From assembly GCA_003049485.1 (NCBI GenBank), contig PYST01000310.1, positions 1 to 45,856 of the forward strand: a stretch of 45,856 bases of DNA. The letters run 5' to 3'. Positions 10,757 to 20,365 of the stretch are shown piece by piece. How positions within the stretch are numbered: position 1 is the first letter of the stretch; the number at the start of each line of letters is the position of its first letter. The notes beneath the pieces were generated by a model, which searched no databases, had not been told where the DNA came from, and worked only from the letters and a program-made list of their open reading frames with translations. Source of the DNA: Ophioceras dolichostomum. Its lineage: Eukaryota > Ascomycota > Sordariomycetes > Magnaporthales > Ophioceraceae. The position numbers and the translations under genes are program-made.

Positions 10757-13287
10757 TCAGGAATTCAACACGACGCCCAACTCGAGGAGGAGCCGCACGA
10801 AGCGCGAGTGCAGCTCGATAAAGAAGTCGGGCAGGCCCACGACCTCCGGCAGGCCCCTTGCGCGAGGCGCGCCGATGCTGCCACCGAACCCGGTGCCCAT
10901 GCGCCGGGACAGGCCGCTCCCGGCGGCGGCGAGGAAGCTGCTCCCAGGGCCAGAAGGACCATCGTCCCTGCGCGCGGCGGCGGCAGCGGCTGCAGCGGCA
11001 GCGGACGCTGAGGCAAAGGATGGCGGCTGGCTGGGCACGATGGGGCTCGCGCCACCGCTGCTGCCGGCCTCGGCTGCTCGCTCGGCTTCGGCTTCGGCAA
11101 GCTCCTGGATCCAGGTCGCCAGCTCGCGGAAGGCAGCGCCGATGAAGCCGAAGGGCTTCATGGCCTGACGCTCACGGTGCGTCGACAGCGCGATGAAGGC
11201 GTACACGCGCTTGTGGCCGCGCGCGTGAACGTCGGGGATGCGGAAGATGTACGCTGTCGTGTAGCCCGCGACTGGGTCGCCAAAGAAGATGGGCCCACCA
11301 GACGCAGCCGCGCCTGCGCTGTGTGTCGTCACGAAGGGCGTCGCTGGAGTCCCAGAGGCGTAGGGATTGTGATGATTCAGAGCCGCCGCCGCCGCCGCCG
11401 CTGCTGCTGCTGCTGCGGCCGAAGACGACGCGCTCGGTGAGATCCCCTGGTAGCCAGGAGGGGCAGTCGCTGTGCGCGGTAGCGTCTCGAGGGACAGCGT
11501 GCGCAGACATGAGCTGCGTACCATCTTGAACGACAAGTCACCCGGCTCGTGGGTCGACGTGTAGTTGACGTAGTGGGTGTGGCTCCGTCGAGGCGTAGTC
11601 GAGCTGCTCGTGCTAGACCTCGACGTCATCGACGTGACGGTACCGGTGCGCCGGTGCGTGTACGGGGGGCGGCGTTGCTGCGGATTCGCGCCGGCGTGGT
11701 CAGCCAAATCCTCGGCATCGGAGGATGCGGACGACGCCGAGGACGAGGTCGTCTGAGAGCTCTGCGGCGACGTCGCGCCAGAGTCGTAGACCCTAGCGTA
11801 CGGCGCGCGGGTGCGCAGCGTGGGGCCTGCCGAGCCGACGGCCGGATCTTCGGAACCGCCTTCTTGGCGGCGAGGTAGGGTCATGGCGCAGTTGTCGCAG
11901 GGATTCAGGCGGCGCGTATCGTAGGTCCTCCGGAAGCTCGAGTCCCTACTGGCGCGGGGAGGGAAGACACCCCGGGCGTCGGGTCCGGTATGGGGGCTTA
12001 CCGGCGGGCTCTCGACGGCGGGAGAGGTAGGTGTGGCCACCGTGTGCGAGGCGCTCCTCAGCAACGCGGCGCGCTGAGTCTGCGCGTCCCATTCGGGGGC
12101 TGGCATAGACGTGCTCCGGCTGATCCCGCCGGACAGATTGATCTGGCGAAGAGCATCGGAGATGGCGGTGGCGGACTGTGATGAGCGGGGCGGTTGCCCC
12201 TGCGAAGCTGTCCTCGGGCGATCGCCGGCGCCGGAGAAGTCGGCCAGATCATGATCGTAGCAGGAGGTACATGGCACTGGCAGCCCCTCGGTGACCATGA
12301 GGGGCGTCGGGCCATGAACGTCGCAGTAATGCGCTAAACACAACTGGAAAGTAGAAATTAACATGGCGGTCTTCTGGTTGCGGGCCTCGCGAACAAAATG
12401 GTTTTGGGACGAATCAAGAACGAGCGAGTTGGTGTCTGGGCGCGCCTTGATCAAGGCGCGAGACGGGCAGAAAAGGATGCAGAGAAGATCAAGAACGGCA
12501 GAGTGGCAGGCATGGCGGACATAATGGACTTGACAACAGCGATGGGAATACAAGGAGCGAGGGTGGAGAGGCGCAAGGCATGCGGACACAACACAAGACA
12601 CGTTGGATAGGGACAGCAAACAACAGGCTGGGAGGGAGCGCGAGCGGGGAGAAGAAAGCGGTGAGAGAGTGAGAGATGAGATAGGCAGGCAGGCAGGTGG
12701 CAGGTTGGCAGGGTAGGGTGTGAAGGCAGGAAGGATGCGTGATCGCGGTTGGTTAATCGCGGTTGGTTAGGGAAGTCATTGGGCTGAGCAATTGCATTGC
12801 GCAACGGTGCCACGCGCAGCCACGCAGCAGCTTGCAACAAGCAAACACGTCGAAAGCAGCCATAGACATCCGTCGCTGCCGATGGGTGTCCAGGGAACTG
12901 GGATGTACCGTGCCAGGTGGGAGCTTTACAGCCAGTGGAGGAACGAAGCGAGTGGGGGGTGATGCAGCTGAAAGGATGAAGGAGGGAGAGACTGTTAGGA
13001 GGGGGGGCATGTGCAAGCAAACGGCGGGACTATTGAAGAAAGTGTAAGGGGGGCAAGATTGGAGAACGGGGCTGTTACTGCTGTCTGTCAAGTCCAGGCG
13101 TCTCAAGCTAGATCTAGCCAGGTGTCGATGCAGCGCGCAATCTCGCACTCACCTGAGCAGGCGGTGGAAATGCGCGGGATGAGTGCAGCTGTCAGGGAAG
13201 GGGAGACAGGGGGCCACGTTGTGTCGGGACGGACAAATTTACAGAAAGAAGGAAAAGCAAACAGAATTGACTTACAATCGACGTCAT
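10757..13287 (-). CDS. LST7: Folliculin/Lst7 longin-domain protein
   Basis: I model two exons, 13287-13276 (ATG ACG TCG ATT) and 12343-10757, giving 532 residues. In this model the N-terminus MTSILCLAHYC aligns without gaps to the folliculin start MNAIVALCHFC, followed by DVHGPTPLMVTEGLP. CxxC pairs (CTSC, CDNC), FKMVRSSCLRTLSLE near 276-290, GPIFFGD near 354-360 and ARGHKRVYAFIALS are folliculin longin signatures. The protein ends after the longin part, with no DENN module, as in yeast Lst7, which with Lst4 acts as a GAP for Rag GTPases upstream of TORC1 at the vacuole. A long disordered Ser/Thr/Pro region separates the first longin strand from the rest, with two poly-Ala runs. An alternative start in the same frame lies at 12364 (MLISTFQ...). 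Family identity is firm; the start is less so. Confidence 0.86.
11383..11420 (-). repeat. GCN trinucleotide run encoding poly-alanine in LST7
   Basis: Consecutive GCG/GCA/GCC-type codons read on the minus strand encode an uninterrupted alanine run in the LST7 linker. A second alanine run of similar length lies nearer the C-terminus, around 10975-11010. Mixed synonymous codons suggest selection for alanine rather than recent slippage alone. Confidence 0.6.
12344..13275 (-). other. Long (932-bp) first intron of LST7
   Basis: Donor GTAAGT directly follows the four-codon exon at 13276; the acceptor TTTCTACTTTCCAG ends at 12344. It is several times longer than the other introns in this window. 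It contains a perfect tandem duplication of a 14-mer at 12742-12769. No internal exon is needed, since the two ends join in phase 0. Confidence 0.6.
12742..12769. repeat. Tandem 14-bp duplication
   Basis: The unit ATCGCGGTTGGTTA occurs twice head to tail with no mismatch, inside the modelled LST7 first intron. Confidence 0.85.
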
Positions 13288-16200
13288 GACAGCGGGGAGG
13301 CGGTGCCAGAAGGGGTTTATCTTGGATATCAGTGATCTTATCGCGCTCGAAAGTCGCGGATGTGGCGTGTCTTCAGGGGTGATTTCTATGTGGTCGCTGC
13401 CCACAGGATGGAGGCTGACGATTGCTGAGCGTGGGGGAAGATGGGCCCGAGTCCAGCGTGCACCGGCAGCTGAGAGTTGGAGCAAGAGCGCTGGAAGGGT
13501 TCGGAGGGGTGCTCAGAGGCAGGAAGAGGTAGATATAAGTCTGGGAGATGAAATATATGCCCAACCGTTTCGAGGGAGCAGAAGAAACTGTGTGATTCGG
13601 ACTTCACTCGCTGTTTGGTTCCCCTGTCCTGGAGCCAGCATAAGCCAGGAGCGTCCTCGCGACAAAGAGGGATGGACCCTCGAATCGCTGCAAGGGAGGC
13701 AAGACAGGCCGCAAGGTGGAGTTCGTTAGTCACTCCCCGCCCCGCGTGTTAGTCGACAGGGAGCCTCTTGCTTGCGTCGGTTATTGTACTTTCGAAGTTT
13801 TTCCTTCTTGTTCTTGTTCTTCTTCTTCCTCTTCTTCTTCTTTCGTTTTCTCCCCACCTCCAAACGTCTAGAAGACTATGTCCTTCTTCGCTTTCGCACG
13901 AGGTTTGCGATGGGAATGAAGTCAGTCGCAAAAAGGCTTAAAGGGTTCGTTACAAACCCTAAAGCGCAAAGCTTCTCGTCACCCTCGTGTTCCTCGTCTC
14001 CTCCGCTAGCCGTAGGGCCCTCGGGTTTAAAGAGGCCGGCCTACTCCCGAAAAGAGGATGGGTAGGATCGGGTTTGTCGTCGTCTTCTGGCAGATGTCGG
14101 CTAGCGGGTCTCGGGCGCTCTAGCGGCGGGGGCCATGATGAACGGCGACTTATTGTTGGGCGAAAACGAGGAGAAGGAGGGGATGGCCGCCTCTTCGGCA
14201 GAGGAGAGGAGGAATGTGTAAGACCTAAGGCAGAGCAAGGGGTAGACCAGGGAAATGGCCAGGCAGGTGCGGCCAGATGTGCAGGAGGATGCCGTAGCCG
14301 ATTATTTGGGTTTCTGTCGGTTCTTTTTGGGTTTGATGCGATGCCGGGAATGTGGAATGTGGAATGCGCCGAAGGGAGGGACGAGGGAAAAGAGGAGGGG
14401 ATATGTGACGATGATGAGATGAGGCCCAGGCCACGGGTAAGCGAGCAGCAGGTAGGTTGGTTGTACTGTGGTATGTAAGCCCCAAGGCCGGGGATATCTC
14501 GATGTCGATCTGCTGAGGATTCTCAGGGGGGTTCAAAAAGAGGATCCGCGACACTGGGAGGCGATGTGGCGGGAGATCTCAAAGGATTCCGGCAGAAGAT
14601 TCGATTTGGGCGAGTGAGAACTGGTGAATTTGAAAGCAGGAGGCGTAGCAGTAAGTGGATGGTGGATTCTAAGTTAGTTGGGTTTCTGGCAGCGCCGGCG
14701 CGGTGGCAGACCCTGAGTTCAAGTAAATGAATGACACTGAGTCGCGAACGTCTGTTCTTGGTAAATGTCCCGTTCGTTGGGCCGGTTCGGGTGTTTGATG
14801 AGCACCAGACGGAATATGGAGATTTTATGGATTTTTGAGAAGCCCAACGAGTCAGAAAGAAAAAAACTAATGAATGAGGGTGAGGGCGCGCGAACAGTGG
14901 AGGAGATGAGGATGGCAGACGTGGAAGGCGTGAAAGTCAGGTAAGGAAAGTATTCGATACGATATAGAAGGGAGGGACTGGTCCGAAGCCTTGTTTTATT
15001 CTTTTGTCCAACCCAAGAGGTCGGGAGAACACAAAGTACGGAAAAGCTCGTCGGTGTAATCCATCAGCTAGCCATCCATCCAGAAGCCCGGCCTGGCGTT
15101 GTTATTATAAGAGATCTCACAACTGGGTCCTGGCCCGTCCTGGACTCCTGGACTCCTGGGCTCCTTGATGCCTGAAGTCATGGGCTGGCAACCCTGCGGT
15201 CCCCTTTCCCAAAATTCGGGACAGGACGGGGCGGGCAGGGCATCCGCTCGCAATCGAATGCGAGAAACCTTCCAGAATTCATCTCTCAACGGGGCGCGCC
15301 CAGAAAGTGGTTTCGGACGGTTGCTATTGGAGTGGGTAAAAAAAATGCGTGGTGGTTCTGTGGATGACTGTTGAACCAGGGGCCGAGAAGGAAGGGGTCC
15401 AGAAGGGGGGTGGTGTGGCAGGAGTGTGTGGTGGACTGTGGAGGATTGCCTCGATTTGCCTTGGGAATTCCGTATGGTAGGTTCAGATCATCCACATCGA
15501 GTCCACATCGAGTCCTGCACATCTACAGAGTACATCGGCATCCACAGAAGGCCGCCAAGACATCATCGGCCGACCCTATTTTGGCCACGCGCTGGTGGCT
15601 GCTGCTGGGTACTGGAAAGTCTGTGGGGCAGAGGGCATCAAAGCAGACGGGCTGGCGGGCTGGCGGGCGGCAAGTGCAGGAACTCGCCCGCAAGACGAGA
15701 CGAACCAAAGGAGCGACGATCAAAAAAGTCCCGCGTCCTGATCTGGGGGTGAGGCGAACGACGACGACGACGCGTGGTCTGTGTTCATGAACCTCTCTCC
15801 ATATCAACCACAGACGGGCGACGAGCGGGACGAACAGGCGGATTGGCGACAAAAAGACCGCTTTCGCCTCAATGCATCGTTACGCCGGCCGAATATGGAA
15901 CCCCGGGTGAAAAAAAAAGGAAATGATTGTCGACAGGACTTCTCTTACACACACTTTCAGCATGTGGGTGTCTCTCTCTCACTCCAGCTTGCCGGACGGC
16001 TTTTGTGAAACCACGCTCCGGCATCCCGTCCACCCGTCAACCCGGCGCGTTGCAGGCGAGTGTTGATGATATCCGGAAAGAAAGACTCGAAGAAAACTGG
16101 CTGGTAGTACGTGGCACTTCTTCAGCCGAGGGAAGCTCTTTGACTTTCTTCAACAATAACCGAGATGCAACATTGCTCGTGAGACATGAGACATGTAGGT

Positions 16201-19181
16201 ACCTAGGCATGGGATGGGAGGAAAGAGGGAACAGAAGGGAAAACCTCCCGATGGTGGACGGACGGAGTGAGTGAAGTAAGATGGGAGCCGGTGGTGGTGG
16301 ATGGTAGCGATGGTAGCGTCCACAAATTGAGCCGGCTAGTCCCTTTCATCTCCCAAGGAGCCAGCCACAAGCCAGTTTCCCGCGGCGCCTTTCCCGAACG
16401 CCCCCCAGCCGGATAGATGACGGCAAGCACATGGCTTCCAGGTCGAACATCCAACCTCGAACCTCCTTCGAACCTGTCTGGTCCCGGACAAAGCGCTTGT
16501 CTCAGTCCCGGAATCTCGTGGGATCTCGTGGGAGTGTGAGCGAGTCCATCTACGTACGGTTGTTTTCAGACATCAGACCCTGCTGTGCAGACCTTGATTA
16601 CATCGATCGCACACCCTCTTCATTGCCCTTGGCTGTTGTCGCGCGTCCTGCTCGGTACCATCTCTTCGGCGACCTCGGGAAAACTAATGGTCGGGAAACG
16701 TGGCCATATTCCCTCCGTCTTCTGGTCCCCCGGCATGACCGGTGTGCTGCAAGTGTGTGCGCGGTCTGGGTGAGTGTGTGTGAGTTTCTGAGTTGAGCAA
16801 CTGCGCCGGTCAGATCAGACCATACCGCCCATATCTGCCTTGCAATGAGAGGGTTCAGTCAACCGCATTGGAGCTTGGGAACTACCTGTCTCCATGTCGT
16901 CAGCTTCGCTTTGACATGCTTGTATTCCAGAGGAGGGCAGCACTGGGGTCTGTGATATAAGTCCAAACTGCCAGTGGATGATGCGCCATGCTGATGCGAG
17001 CGCGTTTGGAGTTTGCACCTCGACCGACCGACCGCTCGTTCCTCTTTCAACTGCCGCTGGATGTAGCTTATGCTCCTATCTCCTATCTCTCTTCCTTTTT
17101 GTTTTTTCGCCACGGAGCCCAGGGGAGGTGAGCATGCGTTGCAACCAACCGAAGACTCAGAGTACCACACAGAAAGGAAAGGGAAATTCAACGGTGTGGC
17201 AGCATGAGGCGCACCACCGCACTCATGCACTCGAACCTTCATTGCATTTCGTGTCTGGTCTCACTCGCAGCGAGCACAGTTCCTCATTTCCACAACAGAT
17301 ATTTTACCTTATTTTATTTTATTTTTACATTCTTGCTGCCCGTACCCTTCCGCCCTGTGAATCGTTTCTCATTTTCGCTCATCTCACGCTTACCCAAGAC
17401 AAGAAGGTCTTTGCGGACGCAACGGCAGTCAACGGGCTTCCGTCTTGCTAGTCGGTCCCGGCACGCATCCCCGGAGCAGTTTTCGTGGTTCTGAATGTTT
17501 CGCGCCAATTCATCCCGAGGAAAGACGACTTGGCTTTCTCCTTCCGTTTGTCCTAATACACCTAATAATAAAGTTCGTCCCCTGTTCGTTCTTCCGCGAC
17601 CGGAGATTCTGGAGATTCTCCGCTGTTCTTCGCAATCCTTCGATGACATCCTTGCCCGTTTGACGGGTTGACCTGGACGAAAGAGGGAATAACTCGCCCT
17701 GAAAACCCCTTGGAACCAAAGCGTCGGAGATGCCCGAGCAAAAGGAAGCAAAGCATCATCCCCCCATCCGGCTCCCACCGCCTCGTCCGGCGCTCTGTCC
17801 GATCACCAGGGGACGAGTCTCGTCTGTCAAGGCCTGCGTGGCCTGCGTGGCCTATGAATACCAGAATATAATGGGGCATAACAAGTGATGATAAATGTGA
17901 GAAGGGTGAGTGGGAGTGAGAAGATGCTCCGAGGCCCCATACCGGTCAACAAGATCAACTATTGCCTGCCTCTTCTGACCCTGCGAGCCGACGAATAACT
18001 GAGGGCGTACCACAGAAAGGAACTCCGGTACCGCCTGCGTGCTGTTGTCGCTCATCTGCTTCTCATCTTCCTGCATCACAACCCAGTCCGAGCGTCCGGA
18101 CCGTTTTGTGGCGTGGGGCGGGACCCCCAGACCGATCCGGAAGCTCCTGAACCAGTTGACCCCAAAAAAAGCTCTCTCATCATCCCTGTCTGGCCCTTCT
18201 GGGCCTCTTGGCCGACTCTTCTTGCAGGAAGCATGAGATCGCCCTCATGGGGGCTCTATGTACATCACAAGTTCAACGACGGAAGCTGTTACGTTGGACG
18301 GTGTCGGAGCTGGATTGGGGTGAACGAGATACATTTTTCTTCCTCCCCCTCACCGTAGTCGAGTCGCCAACGGCGGACAAAGGCCAGACCCTCGAAAGTC
18401 TTAAGTCTTAAGTCCAAAGTCCGAGCGCTCACAAACGTGGTTGCCATGTGCCAGCTTGCCAGAAGAGGGTCCTGCATATCGTCCCATTGCTCTTCCATTC
18501 CTGAAGTGACAGACCCCTCCTCCCATCCATCTCCAACTCTACTGGACATACGTACGCTCGGTCGTTCGTGCTTTCTTTTCTTTTGCATTGGAATCATTGG
18601 TCTGTGGACAACGGAACCGCAAGCCGTGTCTCCATTCTTCAAAGGCAGATCGCATTTTACCGACCCATCTTCCTCTCCTGGCCTGTCATTGTCACATCAA
18701 GTTGGCTTTCGAGAGAACACGGCTCGGAACGTCAGCCGCAGATGTCGTGCCACTGCTCAACGCCGCAAGTTGGCATGTGATATCGATTATCAACATTCCC
18801 CGAGGCAAGATGAGTATGAAAGTACCTTGTCTGAACGTGACAATGTGACGATAATCCATGGATATTTTGGACAACGCAATACGTGTTTCTGTCCGACTCC
18901 TTATCGATAAGCCGGCTTCCCGGTTCCCCACATCGGGAGCACCCCAGACGCGATGCCGTGGTGTAGCAGGTGTAAGCCCCAAAGTCATCGCGACCATCAC
19001 CGTGCAGGGCAATGAATACAGGGTCGGCAGCCGAGCAGCTTCTACCATGATCGCTCTCGTCCCACGGACAAGCGAATCACTCTAGAGACTATCTAGCAAT
19101 CCGAGAGGAGAAGGACAAGAAACGAGCGGCCATCCATCTCGCTTTTTCTCGCCGACGACGACGACCAAACCCGTCCAAACC
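13288..19181. other. Gene-poor block of 5.9 kb between LST7 and HAUS1
   Basis: The LST7 and HAUS1 starts diverge across this block. I found no open frame with family resemblance and no run of splice-joined exons that reads as a protein. Visible features: a pyrimidine tract at about 13800-13856 (mainly TTC units), a telobox-like AACCCTAAA at 13955-13963, and scattered short direct duplications (near 15143, 16514 and 17830). Frames of 100-160 codons occur but have no conserved-looking motifs. It may hold long leaders or non-coding transcripts; sequence alone cannot tell. Confidence 0.5.
13955..13963 (+). promoter_or_regulatory. Telobox-like motif AACCCTAAA
   Basis: Matches the ARCCCTAA core bound by Tbf1-type telobox factors in fungi. 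It lies in the gene-poor block about 100 bp after a CT-rich tract and is not close to any modelled start. A 9-mer can occur by chance. Confidence 0.3.
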
Positions 19182-20093
19182 ATGGCTCACCTACCACCCA
19201 ACGCCGCCATCTTCTCCCCATCGGTCGCCCGCGCCGCCGCCTCGACCGCCAAGGACTGGAACTACGTCGACAGCTGGCTCTCGTCCAAGTTCCACGGCCG
19301 CACGGCCCCTCCCTTCGAGCGCAACCCCGACACGCTGCGCGCCCTGCTCGCCCTCGCCGCGCTCAACGAGTCGGCCGACGAGGAGCGAGACCTGCTCGCC
19401 CGCGTCGAGGCCTCCGCCCTCGCCGAGCAGCAGCAGGTAGCGGCTGAACGCGAAGTCCAAGACGTCCCCCCCTCCTCCGCGCGCGACGACCTCCTCGCCG
19501 CCCTAGAGGACGGCCTCTCGCCCGACGGCCTTGCCGCCCTCGACGCCATGGCCGCCGCCTCCGTAGAGCTGGGCCTCGCGCGCCCCACGCCCGAGGCGCT
19601 CTCGCGGCAGTTCGTGGACCTCAGCGCGCAGACGGCCGACGTGGAGGCCGCGCGTGCGCGCGTCGCGTCCCTGTGCCGGCACATCGACGCCGAGTGCGGC
19701 CGGGCGGAGGGCCTGGCGGCCGAGGCGGCCAGCGACACGTACCGGCCGCCCGTGGACCTGGCCAAGCTCAACCTCGAGACGCAGCGCCGCGTGAAGAGCC
19801 TCGAGGCCAAGATGCCGGACCTGTTGCGCGACCGCACCGCCGCCGCCGCCGCCGAGGAGCCGGAGCTCACGATCGAGCAGGTGCGCGCCGAGGAGGAGGC
19901 CTACCTTGCGCTGCTGGAGCAGAAGAAGAAGCTGGACGCGCAGCTTAGGCTTTTCGAGGGCTTGCCTCCCGACCCGGCCCTGGCGCGCCAGGAGCTGGAC
20001 GCCCGTCGAGCCGAGCTTCGGCAGCTCACGCGACGTCGGGACGCCGTCTTCGAAGGGCTAGTCGAAAGGGAGACGCCTCGCAAGCCGCGTTGA
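19182..20093 (+). CDS. HAUS1-like augmin complex subunit (coiled coil)
   Basis: A single exon of 303 residues. The N-terminal motif IFSPSVARAAA, then KDWNYVDSWLSSKF and FERNPDTLRALLALAALNE, matches my recollection of Pezizomycotina proteins annotated as HAUS augmin-like subunit 1. The rest is almost entirely helical, with heptad-like Leu/Ala/Glu stretches (about 130-295) broken by YRPPVDLAKLN near 187 and GLPPDPALARQELDARR near 265. Augmin recruits gamma-tubulin to existing spindle microtubules; it is present in filamentous fungi such as Aspergillus and absent from budding yeast. The start at 19182 has an ACC-ATGG context. Coiled-coil proteins are easily confused, so the name rests on the N-terminal signature. 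Confidence 0.68.
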   Translation: MAHLPPNAAIFSPSVARAAASTAKDWNYVDSWLSSKFHGRTAPPFERNPDTLRALLALAALNESADEERDLLARVEASALAEQQQVAAEREVQDVPPSSARDDLLAALEDGLSPDGLAALDAMAAASVELGLARPTPEALSRQFVDLSAQTADVEAARARVASLCRHIDAECGRAEGLAAEAASDTYRPPVDLAKLNLETQRRVKSLEAKMPDLLRDRTAAAAAEEPELTIEQVRAEEEAYLALLEQKKKLDAQLRLFEGLPPDPALARQELDARRAELRQLTRRRDAVFEGLVERETPRKPR

Positions 20094-20365
20094 TCATAGG
20101 ATGGAGCTGGGCAGATGAGTTTAAAACTCAGAACGTTTGAGCGGCTCGATCGACTCGTCTGTCTAGCTTCTTCTGCTATTCTCATATATCCCCTGACTAT
20201 TGGGGTACTATTACAAAGCACCTGGCGTCGACTACTATGCATGCTGTGGAACTGCCTATAACTCTATCACATCACACACCGAAAATACACACCGCACACT
20301 CCCAAGCTGCACGGTTTTGGGGCCGCCATCACGCAATCAAAACATCCCACCTGCCACTCACATAC

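Noticed and set aside
14130..14520. TGATGA and CTGA boxes suggesting C/D snoRNAs
   Set aside because: Spacing is too long, and no terminal stem or guide-like antisense could be identified by eye.
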